A DNA stretch of 64,000 nt from Lepas anatifera (GCA_034440635.1 JAOTON010002101.1:930001-994000); one strand, 5' to 3'; shown: positions 54,601 to 61,989, counted from the stretch's first letter. Numbers and translations are program-made. The notes: generated by a model not told the origin, from the letters alone.

Positions 54601-56058
54601 CGTAGAGACGCACAACCGAGCATGGACACACCCGGGGACATAAAAACCTGGTAAAGGACAACCGAAGACGTAAGCACCTGCAGACGCACAACCGAGCATG
54701 TACACACCCGGGTACATACAAACCTGGCAAAGGACAGCCGAGCACGTAAGCACCTGCAGACGCACCACCGAGCATGTACACACCCGGGGACATACAAACC
54801 TGGCAAAGGACAGCCGAAAACGTAGAGACGCACAACCGAGCATGGACACACCCGGGGACATACAAACCTGGCAAAGGACAGCCGAAGACGTAAGCACCTG
54901 CAGACGCACAACCGAGCATGTACACACCCGGGGACATACAAACCTGGCAAAGGACAGCCGAAAACGTAAGCACCTGCAGATGTACAACCCAGTACGTACA
55001 AACCTGGCATAGTACAACCGAACACGCGCGCACCTGGAGAAATACAACGGGGCACGTGCAAGCCTCGAAACATACAACCAAACACGTATACGCCTGGCAG
55101 TGTATGTACAGGCGAGTGCGTACCTATCTGAACACGTAAAATCGGAGATGTGCCCACCCGAAAAGTTTTAACCGACCACGCACACGCCTGACAACGTGCA
55201 GGTCACCTTAACAGAAATACTGACTGTTACAACTGTGTACTGTATATATGTGTTTATAGACGAGTCCAATAAGCAAAGCCCGTTATGAATGAGACGCTTA
55301 TAGCTTATGGATGTCGTAAACTCTAAACTTATGAGTAGCTTAGAGTTTATGACACTTTTTAATAGTCCATACATATGCAACCACCAATCTTGTGCAACCA
55401 CATCATACAGCTAGTTCAACGACCAAAACTGATTTTAGGCGTGAAATTGTCAAGAGTCATTTTCACAAGTGTTGAAAATATTAAAGTTAAGCCTCTCAAC
55501 TTGAAAATGTTTTTTTCTACCTTGAGGCTGTGATCGTTCCCACCGGCCATAAACTAGCTTTCTTTCTGGGCAGTAGAGGCCTGACGCGCGGCCCAACGTA
55601 TTACAGTTGCTCTGCTGCATGGTGAGAATGATTTAGGATTGGATTGATGTTCTACTTTCACGTCAACACCATGACTGATCGGGGCATGTTGCCGGAGCTT
55701 TGATTAACATTACAGCACAACACTTTACTATTAATATTGTATTTCTATCAATCATTTGCTCAGATGCGCAGGAATGGGAATTATGTAACAGAGACTCGGT
55801 AACGAGGCGTTAATTATAATAAGCATTTTATTTTACTAGCACTGTTTTTACTAGTATATCTATAGCCACCTCACGCTTTTGGCTCACATTGAATGTCACT
55901 AAGCCAACATAAGTTACACCTACAAAAACTTGTACATCATGATGTATACGTACCCGTTCCAATGATGATTACCAAGGCAACCACCTTGGCACCCGTGAAA
56001 ACCTCTTGTATCATTGCAGCCCATCTCGTGTTGTAACAGTTGATAAACGTGAGAAAAC
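31088..56058 (-). CDS. SLC7 L-type amino-acid transporter, 3' part of the gene
   Basis: Multi-pass plasma-membrane exchanger of large neutral amino acids; family members usually work as the light chain of a heterodimer with an SLC3 glycoprotein. Eight exons join in phase: 56058-55954, 54245-54125, 50412-50368, 50132-50009, 39694-39494, 36794-36645, 33818-33641, 31152-31088, giving 989 coding bases and about 329 residues against about 500 in the family. They cover about TM4 to the C terminus. Diagnostic segments are [14 protein letters not shown] (unwound TM6 substrate site; Phe and Trp kept, family AYGG here SYAG), [22 protein letters not shown] and [10 protein letters not shown]. All introns are GT-AG; sizes run from 235 bp to about 10.3 kb. 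Exons for the N terminus, TM1-3 and the cysteine that bonds to SLC3 were not found to the right. LAT1/LAT2-type is likely; the exact paralogue is not decided. Confidence 0.93.
32930..33160 (-). ncRNA. tRNA-derived SINE
   Basis: On the minus strand GCGTGGCTCAGGAG (A box) is followed by GCGGGTTCGAATCTCGGG (B box, close to consensus), then a GC-rich body and the end TACGGTTATTTGG. It lies in the intron between the last two SLC7 exons. Confidence 0.7.
33197..33430 (+). mobile_element. hAT-like MITE
   Basis: Starts CAGGGGCGTCGCCACGGGG and ends GCCGGTGTCGACGCTTATG, which are imperfect inverted ends. A diverged copy is at 15845-16035. A clean 8-bp target duplication was not seen. Confidence 0.6.
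33641..33818 (-). CDS. SLC7 transporter exon (TM11-TM12)
   Basis: 178 bp; acceptor CTGCAG and donor GTAAGC. It encodes [20 protein letters not shown], then [20 protein letters not shown] and [19 protein letters not shown], with one base of the next codon. Two hydrophobic segments and ILSGVP are typical of LAT proteins. GC-rich third positions contrast with the AT-rich flanks. Confidence 0.95.
33978..34932 (+). mobile_element. TTAA-flanked element, group C, copy C2
   Basis: TTAA at 34933-34936 follows CCAGCGGAGCACGTG. The left TTAA (33974-33977) is followed by a diverged end (GCACCCTAACGC). It aligns with C1 along its length and lacks the SINE found there. It sits in the intron between the exons at 33641-33818 and 36645-36794. 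Confidence 0.78.
34940..35560. other. No recognisable feature (intronic)
   Basis: Intronic sequence with no additional exon that fits the SLC7 phase; the exons on either side join directly. Confidence 0.5.
35571..35951 (-). mobile_element. Complete hAT-like MITE, ~380-bp family, perfect target duplication
   Basis: The left end TAGTGGCGGATCTAGCCGG and the right end CCCCCCTGGATCCGCCACTG are flanked by identical ACTGTAGG octamers at 35563-35570 and 35952-35959. The 8-bp duplication and CAG-type ends are hAT hallmarks. Related copies: 13510-13843, 19260-19639, 20251-20628. Confidence 0.92.
35960..36640. other. No recognisable feature (intronic)
   Basis: Nothing beyond intronic sequence was recognised. 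Confidence 0.4.
36645..36794 (-). CDS. SLC7 transporter exon (TM9-TM10)
   Basis: 150 bp, both ends in phase 0; acceptor TTGCCAG and donor AAG|GTGAGT. It encodes [20 protein letters not shown], then [20 protein letters not shown] and [10 protein letters not shown]. The SDVY-LINY-SFVE string and the closing RPIK are conserved in the LAT group. Confidence 0.96.
37156..38894. repeat. Cluster of eight AAGAGTACGCA motifs
   Basis: Copies at 37156-37168, 38083-38095, 38101-38112, 38439-38451, 38464-38476 and 38710-38722 (forward) and at 38685-38697 and 38882-38894 (reverse), most of the form GCAAGAGTACGCA. They lie around the transposase relic in one SLC7 intron. They could be subterminal binding sites of a DNA transposon, but I could not fix its ends. 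Confidence 0.6.
37360..37870 (-). pseudogene. Tc1/mariner-type transposase relic
   Basis: On the minus strand: [20 protein letters not shown] (WFQQDG at 37769-37786, a catalytic Asp site), then ISRRCAIHW, then [10 protein letters not shown] (third catalytic position near 37646), [20 protein letters not shown] and [18 protein letters not shown]. Order and wording match mariner-like transposases that move by cut and paste in the nucleus. At least two internal stops and a one-base frameshift in the GGGGGTTTT run show that it is dead. The N-terminal half and termini were not located. Confidence 0.85.
39027..39083. repeat. (AT)n microsatellite
   Basis: About 57 bp of pure AT repeat inside an SLC7 intron, about 410 bp from exon 39494-39694. 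Confidence 0.97.
39494..39694 (-). CDS. SLC7 transporter exon (TM7-TM8)
   Basis: 201 bp, phase 0 at both ends; acceptor CTCCACAG and donor GTAAGC. It encodes [40 protein letters not shown] and [20 protein letters not shown] to [20 protein letters not shown] and LTPVPS are the clearest LAT signatures in the window. Confidence 0.97.
40161..40576 (-). promoter_or_regulatory. Candidate internal promoter with short N-terminal-like ORF
   Basis: Minus-strand TATAAATA (40569-40576) is followed by about 170 GC-rich, CpG-containing bases and then two in-frame starts, [12 protein letters not shown] (ATG at 40365-40367) and [20 protein letters not shown], continuing YMKLKG. The frame closes at 40161 after 68 residues. 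The acidic leader followed by K-L-K resembles the start of SLC7 light chains, where LK-- precedes TM1, but it lies downstream of the TM4-TM5 exons. After ATGAAACTGAAAG a usable donor is lacking (GAAATG in place of GT). It may be an alternative first exon, a misplaced duplicate first exon, or a separate small gene. Promoter activity is inferred from sequence only. Confidence 0.4.
41210..42227 (-). mobile_element. TTAA-flanked element, group A, copy A3 (1018 bp, inverted)
   Basis: TTAA at 42228-42231; the other side reads TTAT (41206-41209), a one-base decay. Ends are CCCGCGCCCCACCGGGGG and CCCCGGTGGGGCGAGGG. It is the reverse orientation of A1/A2 and aligns with them throughout, with the same length as A2. 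Confidence 0.92.
42551..42616. repeat. (TA)n microsatellite
   Basis: About 66 bp of pure TA repeat in the large SLC7 intron. Confidence 0.97.
42620..43500. other. No recognisable feature (intronic)
   Basis: Intronic sequence between the TA repeat and the large hAT element; nothing supported. Confidence 0.4.
43513..44920. mobile_element. Non-autonomous hAT element with GAGTCGACTC subterminal clusters (1408 bp)
   Basis: Ends are CAGACTTGTTGA and TCAACAAGTCTG. Flanks are CTGGGTTT (43505-43512) and CTGGGTTA (44921-44928), 7 of 8 identical. Within about 190-200 bp of each end there are many copies of GAGTCGACTC, ACTCGACTCA and close variants, the usual kind of subterminal binding repeat for a hAT transposase. 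The central ~0.9 kb has no transposase domain that I can see; an 86-residue frame at 44422-44682 is unrecognised. Confidence 0.88.
44930..45570. other. No recognisable feature (intronic)
   Basis: Nothing supported; a 93-residue minus frame at 44947-45228 has no recognisable features. Confidence 0.35.
45578..45750 (-). ncRNA. tRNA-derived SINE
   Basis: On the minus strand an A-box-like GCGGCTACGAGGAAGCGCA is followed by a degraded B-box region (CCGGTATTCCAATCCCGG), then GGAATGCCACCTGATCCCAG and the tail CAGTCGGTGTGTCGTAAAGC. The tail matches the 3' end of the SINE at 47797-47975. Confidence 0.65.
46180..46512 (-). promoter_or_regulatory. CpG-rich segment with a perfect CRE palindrome
   Basis: TGACGTCA at 46474-46481 lies in a GC/CpG-rich stretch that contrasts with its AT-rich surroundings. 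A 110-residue minus frame spans it, and a potential donor GGCG|GTAAAG lies just downstream of the CRE on the minus strand. It could be an untranslated first exon or promoter of an SLC7 isoform; nothing proves transcription. Confidence 0.25.
46513..47790. other. Unassigned intronic region with a long open frame
   Basis: A 247-residue minus frame (46926-47669) is open but shows no domain, signal or repeat I recognise. GC-rich composition near 47000-47330 favours chance open frames. No other feature supported. Confidence 0.3.
47797..47975 (+). ncRNA. tRNA-derived SINE, best-preserved copy
   Basis: Contains GGATCGGTGGCTCAGTGG (A box) and TCGGGTTCGAGACCCGGC (perfect B box, GGTTCGAGACC). The body includes GGTTGATCTGATCCTTCAAA and the tail is TATAACGTTGGCAGTTGGTG with GTCGTTAAAGCCAAATCATC. 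The internal pol III boxes suggest past transcription; the tail is probably the LINE-recognised 3' end. Confidence 0.85.
47980..49280. other. No recognisable feature (intronic)
   Basis: No exon, RNA or repeat end supported. Confidence 0.4.
49290..49571 (+). mobile_element. hAT MITE with perfect 8-bp target duplication (282 bp)
   Basis: Starts CAGGGGCGTAACCAAGGGG and ends TCCTGGCCACGCCCCTG, with imperfect inverted ends. Flanking octamers CCTGTTGA at 49282-49289 and 49572-49579 are identical. The interior matches 24150-24427. Confidence 0.95.
49716..49786. repeat. (TC)n microsatellite, interrupted
   Basis: Two CT-rich runs at 49716-49737 and 49757-49786, separated by CCCTTGCTCCTCCATTC. Confidence 0.95.
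50009..50132 (-). CDS. SLC7 transporter exon (TM6-TM7 region)
   Basis: 124 bp; acceptor TTGCCCACAG and donor GTAAGT. It encodes (N)[20 protein letters not shown] and [26 protein letters not shown] at the start and the closing VAV before TFG are characteristic. Confidence 0.96.
50368..50412 (-). CDS. SLC7 transporter micro-exon
   Basis: 45 bp between acceptor CCCTTGCAG and donor AC|GTGAGT. It encodes (W)[15 protein letters not shown]. It completes the GW codon from the previous exon, and its last two bases complete Thr with the next. The 235-bp intron to the next exon is the shortest in the gene. Confidence 0.95.
50420..52190. other. No recognisable feature (intronic)
   Basis: No additional SLC7 exon is needed here, since the flanking exons join in phase. 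A 153-residue minus frame (51333-51794) has no recognisable features. Confidence 0.4.
52202..52427 (+). mobile_element. hAT MITE (226 bp)
   Basis: Starts CATTGGCGGACGCAGGGG and ends GTCTGCGTCCGCCCCTG. Flanks GTTAAGTG and CTTAAGTG agree at 7 of 8. An inverted, more decayed copy is at 28947-29159. Confidence 0.88.
52980..53170 (+). mobile_element. hAT-like MITE remnant
   Basis: Starts CAGGGGTGCCGCCACG and ends CTTTCGGCGCTCATG, with a G-rich interior (GGGGGGGACGTCCCCC). No clean target duplication. Confidence 0.5.
53674..53822 (-). mobile_element. Truncated TTAA element, group B, copy B2
   Basis: TTAA at 53670-53673 is followed by CACACACATTGATGGGGG and the GC hairpin ACGGCGGCGCGTAGCGCCG (53734-53756), then GGTTAGGTCATCTT. 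The rest is missing; a SINE head abuts the break. Confidence 0.8.
53825..54030 (-). ncRNA. tRNA-derived SINE head
   Basis: On the minus strand it starts GCCCCGGTAGCTCAGTTGG and continues through the GCTGCTCAGTAACATGCGG region to GGTTCCCCAGAGACGCTCC, like the SINE at 25847-26206. Its 5' end is 94 bp from the SLC7 exon 54125-54245, in antisense-to-exon numbering but the same strand as the gene. Confidence 0.7.
54125..54245 (-). CDS. SLC7 transporter exon (TM6 substrate site)
   Basis: 121 bp; acceptor TTTCCAG and donor TG|GTAAGG. It encodes [20 protein letters not shown] and [20 protein letters not shown], with the Trp codon split to the next exon. The first bases (GTGCGTACGTGCTCGG) are the sequence repeated in the minisatellite that begins on the other side of the acceptor. 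Confidence 0.95.
54246..55200 (-). repeat. Minisatellite starting at the SLC7 splice acceptor
   Basis: Ten or so units, each with CCCGGGGACATACAAACCTGG, alternate between about 76 and 68 bp (the long form has an extra GCACCTGCA-type block). Shorter sub-units of 16-30 bp, on the minus strand CAGGTGCTTACGTGCTCGG and CCAGGTTTGTATGT, resemble the exon start CAGGTGCGTACGTGCTCGG. Units decay beyond about 54975. The array has few stops in any minus frame, so it produces spurious frames of 318-354 residues. Confidence 0.92.
55205..55950. other. No recognisable feature (intronic)
   Basis: Contains a small hairpin around GTAAACTCTAAAC and TTAGAGTTTATGAC (55313-55352). Nothing else supported. Confidence 0.4.
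55954..56058 (-). CDS. SLC7 transporter exon (TM4-TM5)
   Basis: 105 bp; acceptor AAACCTGCAG as read in the gene (TTCTGCAG|GT) and donor ACGG|GTACGT. It encodes [20 protein letters not shown] and [14 protein letters not shown]. It opens with two bases of a codon begun in an upstream exon that I could not find in the remaining 8 kb. Confidence 0.94.
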
Positions 56059-56059
56059 C

Positions 56060-57430
56060 TGCAGAACAGACAGAAGGCGATACAGACATGAAAGCGCTAA
56101 ACAAATACTCGCACCTGATATTCCATCATTGCGATTCGTCAGAAACCGTTTTTTCTGGGTTTGAATATCTTCGTGACGTCCGAAAGGGAAAGTACAAATT
56201 TATTTACGCCTCTTGAACGTGTCTTCTTTTCTTTATGCGTGTTCTGATCAGCGTTTGAAATGTGACAGAGTCATATGTAACTAGCAGACTCCAAGAATAT
56301 CCCGCAACATGTGCGAAAAAAACTATCGCGTTGCAACTCACGATACCGTTTTTCTATCACCATCATCGACGCAGGCGGATCCAAGATTTCCGGTCAGGGA
56401 AAGAGGGCACATGTTCAGGGGTGCCACTTTTGGTGACCAAAACTGTCAGGTGGGCGCCTAATCCTTTCACCCCTGTGAACGTAAAAGACAGTGCCAGGTC
56501 AGACTGTGCCGCAGAGCCTCATCTGTAGTTATACTGTACCGCAGAACAGAGCCTGAGGGTAGGTATACTGTACCGCCGAGCAAATCGCCGTTGTCTGTGT
56601 GCCAGTTGTTACGACGCCAGGTATGTGCTATGCAGAGGCGTCACCACCTGGGCTGGGAGGGGATGGGGTGAGGACTCCCCACTCACGGAAAGTGGAGGGC
56701 CGGCCTCCCCTTTGACTATTTTCATGAGACCGCGCCAGTGTTTAATACGATTAAAACGCGCATTTTTTTGTTACACCGTGTATTTTTTTCAGCACAGATA
56801 TTCAGACACATTTGGGCACAGCCATTGCTATGTTCACTATAGCTCCAAAATTACCAAAGATAGACACACAAAAACCCAGCCAAGAGACTAGGTAGACCCA
56901 ATGTTTTTCACAATTGAACATATCCTTTCTCAATCATAGATCACTTCAAACCATTTCGAAATCCGAAGTATCGCATTTCCGAGGCCGCGGATTAGACCCA
57001 ATCTACACAAAAATAAACGTTAATGCTCCTTAAACTGAAGTCATGCTGCATCAACACTGAGCTGCAGTAAGGCCTGCACGATAAAGTAAGTCGCTGAGAG
57101 AATACAATGTCAACCGAGAGCGCCCGGGCTCACCCAAGGAAGAAAACACCTATGCGTAACAGTATTAAAGAGGCAAAAACTTTACACTAGTAACCACGGC
57201 CCCAGCGGGCCCTTCACTCCGGTGACACGCCACAAAACCCTCCCCATTCCCGACCTCACCCATCGCAGTGGCCACACCACTGTACACAGGCAGATTCAGT
57301 GCGCGGTCGGCTCCCGCTGCGCACCGCCGTCATCAGAGCCACACCGGTGAGAGAGCGCTGGCATGGTACGCTCGGAGGACAGACACAGGTGCATACATGC
57401 ATGGTGTGGTCCCGAGTGTGCGTAAGTAGT
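56060..57430. other. Unassigned region with a hAT-like scrap
   Basis: A hAT-like fragment (CGCAGGCGGATCCAAG, 56370 to about 56480) resembles 6908-7168, and a CAGAGGCGTCACCACCTGGG start is at 56633. No upstream SLC7 exon was recognised. The GC-rich piece near 57250-57380 has no assignable frame. Confidence 0.4.
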
Positions 57431-57434
57431 GGTG

Positions 57435-58841
57435 TTATAAGCGTTGAATCAACGATCCCCATCTCTCCACGAACTGACTTTCGGTATAATTAATTTTAGC
57501 AATGTAGTGTTCAACTTTTAGATAGTCGCAAATGTGAAATTTCAGGTTTTCGAGAGTTAAGCACTCCTGACGATCTCTATATTTCCAGATGAATTGATTT
57601 GTAAGTATGATTGTAGTTTTGATCCAACATTCCTCATTTAAGTTGCTTTTACGAATGCCTAAAATTACGTCCTTGCCTGTGATATTAATTTGTGTTCCCA
57701 ATAAACCTCTTACTCCGAGCCACAGAGTTCTTACGGAAGGACACGAATAAAATTTGTGAATTATGGTTTCTGAGTACATGGGACATTTCTTACATTTATC
57801 ACTCTCAGTGATTCCAAAAAAGATAGAGTAGTCTTTGCGTTGGTAGAATACGTTTTATTATCCTATACTGCATCCACCTGAGATTTACGTCCCCTGTCGA
57901 TCGTTTGAGTCGTGTGTATACAGCAGACCACTGCATCTGGGGCGATAACGTTGGGTAAAGCTCTAATTTCCATTTTTCGTGGCATTGCTCAGTAACCAAG
58001 GGATGTGCGTTTTTTTCTAGTATCCAATACGTCCATTTCGCCGTTTTTGATGAGCTTCTCAGGGTGTTGAAACATTCGGGATCCACTAGCTCTGGTGGTT
58101 TTTCCCTTGATATACGTTGTTTCCACTCATCCGGAATAGCTCTCAGGATTGAGAGCGCTAAGATGGGGTGAATACTATATTTCCTCGCAATTTCATTAGC
58201 TGTTAAAAGTTTTCTCTCTGGAACGTTGTAGAGATCAGCAATTCTTAATAGTCCCTTAGTAATTAGGAGTTGTCTACTAATTGATTGGTTGCTTTCGGCT
58301 TTAGTATCTCTATTGCCCCATATAACTTTCCCAAGGATATTACCTCCGCTATTTTCCTCTGCTTTCTTAATAACCATCCACGCTGAACATGCCTCCTCCC
58401 AAAATTTGCTTTTTAGCCACTTCTTTATCGTATCAGGGTTGCTATCACAATGAAAAACAGTGGTGTCTCTTCCTAGGTGAAGTTTTTCTTTCATTATATC
58501 CTTCCATTTGGCCTTGTTCTCTACATCCATATATTTCCTAACCCACGCAATCTTTAGGCTGTTCGACTGAGATATAACATCCGGGACCTGTAGCCCACCA
58601 TCTTTATATTTTGCTTTAAGAGTTGCCCGCTTTATTCGATCTTTTTGCCGCCCCAAATAAATTTGAAGAAGGCACTTTCCAACTTCTTAACAAACTCTAA
58701 GCTCGGAGAAGGAAGAACTGTCATGAGATAAATCAGCTGTGAAAGCAGTTCGGATTTTATCAAGTATATACGCCCAAAGGGAGTTAAGCCTCTTCCGGCC
58801 CATGGAGTGAGTCGAGCAATAATATTTTCAAATTTGATTAA
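57435..58841 (-). pseudogene. L1/Tx1-like ORF2, C-terminal part, broken
   Basis: Minus-strand frames in order: GLTPFGRIYLIKSELLSQLI and SAFFKFIWGGKK (to about 58632), RATLKAKYKDGGLQVPDV (from about 58620) through LRWMQYRIIKRILPTQRLL, then CKKCPMYSETIIHKFYSC. The last gives a C-x2-C-x8-H-x4-C knuckle near 57780, followed by ILTNQFIWKYRD. This is the region after the reverse transcriptase in L1-group elements. At least two frameshifts break it. The part upstream of KFENIIARLT is absent: the homology stops at a TTAA element (58842-59904) and does not resume beyond it. Confidence 0.85.
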
Positions 58842-59904
58842 AACGCGCATTGACGGGGTCTGAGCCACCTTCGCTTTGACGGGTGGTGGTGGGAACCCCC
58901 CCCCCAAGATCTCGAGAACCACGGTAGATAGTGAACAACGGTAAACGGCGTTGGGTAGCCCATCCACTTCTCCATCGAAAATATTTAAACCATTTTTTGT
59001 CAGGTCACATTTAAGGTCACTAGAGGTCAAAACATGCCGTCATAGGGATAACATGTAAATGAAGTTTTTCGGTCATTACATATGAACAAATAAAGGAGAG
59101 GGGGTGTGGGGGTTGAATACCTCCTTTTATTCGCCACTGGTACAGATGTACATACATGGTTTTTCATCGCTGGCCCCGGCTCCACCGCTCGAAAATCCGT
59201 GGCAAGGTCATCTATAATATCGGTATTTGTAACGTATGTCGAGTTCGATGCTCTCATGTGAGTCACATGCCGTCATAGGGATAACATGTAGTGAATGTTT
59301 TTGGCCATTACATCTAAACAAGTAAAGATAAAGCAAAACAATTTGAAATATATGAATCCTCGCATCAAGCCAAAACGAATGATTTATAATATGACCTTGC
59401 TAGGTCAAACCAAAAATTTGACCTGACCTGAGGTCAGGTCAAGGTCAAATTAGATAAATTCATATTATTAGAACTGCAAAAACAAGGCAAATATAATGCA
59501 GCTAAAATAAATGTTCTCCCATCCGTTACTAAGTTATTCAGTTAAAAACATTTTTCCCACGTATTTCCAATGGAGAGGTTATGGCACGTACCTGACCTTA
59601 GGTCATCGATATAAAAATATCGGAACACATTTTAGAGAATTCGGTAGGGCCATCATGTGATATGAGTTTCAATTGGATACGCTAACTCTGTTCCGACTTA
59701 TGCTGTCTTAAACTTTTTTTGAGTCAGGTCACTTGACTTGTACTGGTGACCTGACCTGAGATGACCTAACCTTAAAATGTTGAAAAAAGTTGTAAAAATG
59801 ATGAGAAAAATGTATGCCAAGTACAGCGGCGCTACACGCAGTCGTTTTTATGCTATCTTCGAAAAACTCGAAGGGGCGGGTACCCAACCCCGTCAATGCG
59901 CGTG
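58842..59904 (+). mobile_element. TTAA-flanked element, group B, copy B3 (1063 bp)
   Basis: TTAA at 58838-58841 and 59905-59908. Ends AACGCGCATTGACGGGG and CCCCGTCAATGCGCGTG. It is collinear with B1 except for about 230 extra bases bounded by two copies of a ~64-bp block starting CATGCCGTCATAGGGATAAC (59033 and 59266). It carries the 23-base AGGTCA palindrome at 59419-59441. Confidence 0.92.
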
Positions 59905-59926
59905 TTAAAAGGTACATAGGTGGAGG

Positions 59927-60000
59927 CTGATCCGAGGTAATGACAGAGGAGACACGAGCCTCCTAGCTCCCCCCAAAGATGTCTTGGATCCGCCACTGAT
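59927..60000 (-). repeat. Short interspersed repeat
   Basis: CGAGCCTCCTAGCTCCCCCC and TTGGATCCGCCACTG mark the same ~75-bp repeat seen at 1634-1712 and 60687-60778. Confidence 0.5.
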
Positions 60001-60004
60001 CAGC

Positions 60005-60685
60005 CCGATCATCTTTTTAAGAAAAATCAGTTTTTAAAACATAACTCTGTAGCGCATTCTACACGTTCTTGCACTTGTATTCCTCGTCAAATGTCAAACC
60101 ACTGTTATTTGGTCACAATCAGAATTCCGCAGCTTCACACTTGCCATCCCCTGACAGTACGCTTAGGAGGTCATTATACCTAATCGCAGACATCGGCACC
60201 CAGTATGCCTTGCTCTCTCCTCATTGCGATACTGATCTTATATCGACCCTCATAACTGCTTTCCCTCCAATATGGTAGCATTTACAACCCGGTAAGACGG
60301 CGTCCGATGTCCGGGCATGACCCTAATTTGCAGGTGTGGCAGCATGGCCAAAGGGCTGTGTAGAACAGGTTGTTCGGGGCCGGGGTGACAAGGAGTGGTA
60401 CAGGCCATGGTACAGGTGCTGGCACTCGGCGTTGCCGCATATTTGGGCATGGGTCAGCACCTGACACAGTACTGGCTGCCATGGTCAGAGGTCGGAGCAG
60501 GTATTTATTGTTATTAAAGGAGACCAATTTCTATCCCGAGATAATAAATGTTCTGCATACAAAACTGGCATTTGGGGTATTCTGAGAGAGAAAACGATTA
60601 TCTCCAACGCATGCAGATAAGTAAGTTAGGTTCCAGATTGTAATACCATATTATGCAATATAATTATCTAAGCATTATGGGTACC
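60005..60685. other. No recognisable feature
   Basis: No supported exon. A cysteine-containing minus frame near 60282-60527 (CCHTCKLGSCPD) is too short to interpret. Confidence 0.35.
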
Positions 60686-60686
60686 A

Positions 60687-60778
60687 GTAGTAGCGGATCC
60701 GGGACTTCATTACGGAATGGGGGGAGGTTGGAATCTCGAGCCTCCACAATTATTGCCTCGGATCAGCCTCCGTCTAAA
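60687..60778 (+). repeat. Short interspersed repeat
   Basis: AGTAGCGGATCCGGGACTTC through CGAGCCTCCACAATTATTGC to TCGGATCAGCCTCC. Related to 1634-1712 and 59927-60000. It abuts TTAA element B4. Confidence 0.5.
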
Positions 60779-60784
60779 TATTAA

Positions 60785-61623
60785 CACGCGCATTGACGGG
60801 GGTTGGTACCCGCCTCCCTCGGGTTTTTCAGAAACAGCATAAAAACGGCGGCGCGTAGCGCCGCCGTACTTAGCATACCTTTTCCTCATCATTTTTACAA
60901 CTTTTGTCAAAGTTTTAAGGTTAGGTCATCTCAGGTCAGGTCATTAGTACAGGTCAAGTGACCTGACCTCAAAAATGTTTAAGATATCATAAGTCGGAAC
61001 AGGGTGAGCGTATCCGATTGAAACTCATATCACATAATGGCCCCACCAATTTCTTTAAAATTTCTTCCGGTATTTTTGATATCAATGACCTAAGGTCAGA
61101 TACGAGCCATGGCCTCTCCATTGGAAATACATGGGACAAATTATTTTAACTGAATAACTCAGTAATAAATAGAGATAGAGCGTTTCTGTTAACTGCGTTA
61201 GATTTGCCTCGTCATTGCAGTTCGAATCATATGCATTTTGATCAATTTGACCTTGACTTGACCTCAGGTCAGGCCAAATCCTTGATTTGACCTAGCAAGG
61301 TCATATTATATATCATTCGATTCAGCTTGCTGCGAGGATTCATATAGTTCAAATCGTTGTGCTCCATCTTTACTTGTTCAGATGTAAGGGCCGAAAAACT
61401 TAATTTACATGTGATCCCTATGACGGCATGTTTGGACCTCTAGTGACCTTAAATGCGACCTGACAAAAAAATAGTATAAATATTTTCGATGGAGAAGTGG
61501 ATGGGCTATCCAACGCCGTTTACCGTTTTCCGCTACCTAGCGCGGTCCTTGAGATCTTAGGGGGGCTGGTACCCGCCCCCCCCGTCAAGGCGAAGTTGGC
61601 TCAGACCCTCGTCAATGCGCGTG
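60785..61623 (-). mobile_element. TTAA-flanked element, group B, copy B4 (839 bp, inverted)
   Basis: TTAA at 60781-60784 and 61624-61627. Ends CACGCGCATTGACGGGGG and CCTCGTCAATGCGCGTG. The GC hairpin around GGCGGCGCGTAGCGCCGCC is at 60845-60867. Orientation is opposite to B1 and B3. Confidence 0.93.
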
Positions 61624-61989
61624 TTAACTATAGGCACCCAGAAATTTGGGGGGGCTCAAGTCTCCCTGACCCCTCCCTTTGTGTCCCCACTGGGTACCAG
61701 TTTCAGTTTTGAAAACATTTGATCGTTCGACTCCGAGAGTGGTTTCCTCAATCAAGCCGACAGGATCGGTTTTCTGACCTCTGGTCATGGTGACCCCAAT
61801 CATAAACACCGTCACAGCGCATTCAGAGTCCATTCAAGGCTATACAAATTATAACAAGATCTGTGCTGAAATGCACACTAGTTTCGTGCATCGTCTTTGT
61901 TATTCCGGGTGATACTTGGAGGTGGAGATGTTGTGACTTCATCTGGTTCACCAGGGTGACGTGAGGTGAATAAACCCGCTGTTCGACAT

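Noticed and set aside
54246..55000. CRISPR-like regular repeat array
   Set aside because: Units are contiguous with no unique spacers, and the setting is an animal intron.
54038..55157. Three overlapping minus-strand frames of 318-354 residues, apparently a cysteine-rich repeat protein
   Set aside because: All three are translations of the same minisatellite in different frames and run through the splice acceptor into the SLC7 exon. They owe their length to a stop-poor repeat unit.
57256..57462. Possible upstream SLC7 exon
   Set aside because: The translation is not hydrophobic and lacks any TM1-TM3 signature; no other frame between 56.1 and 64 kb fits either.
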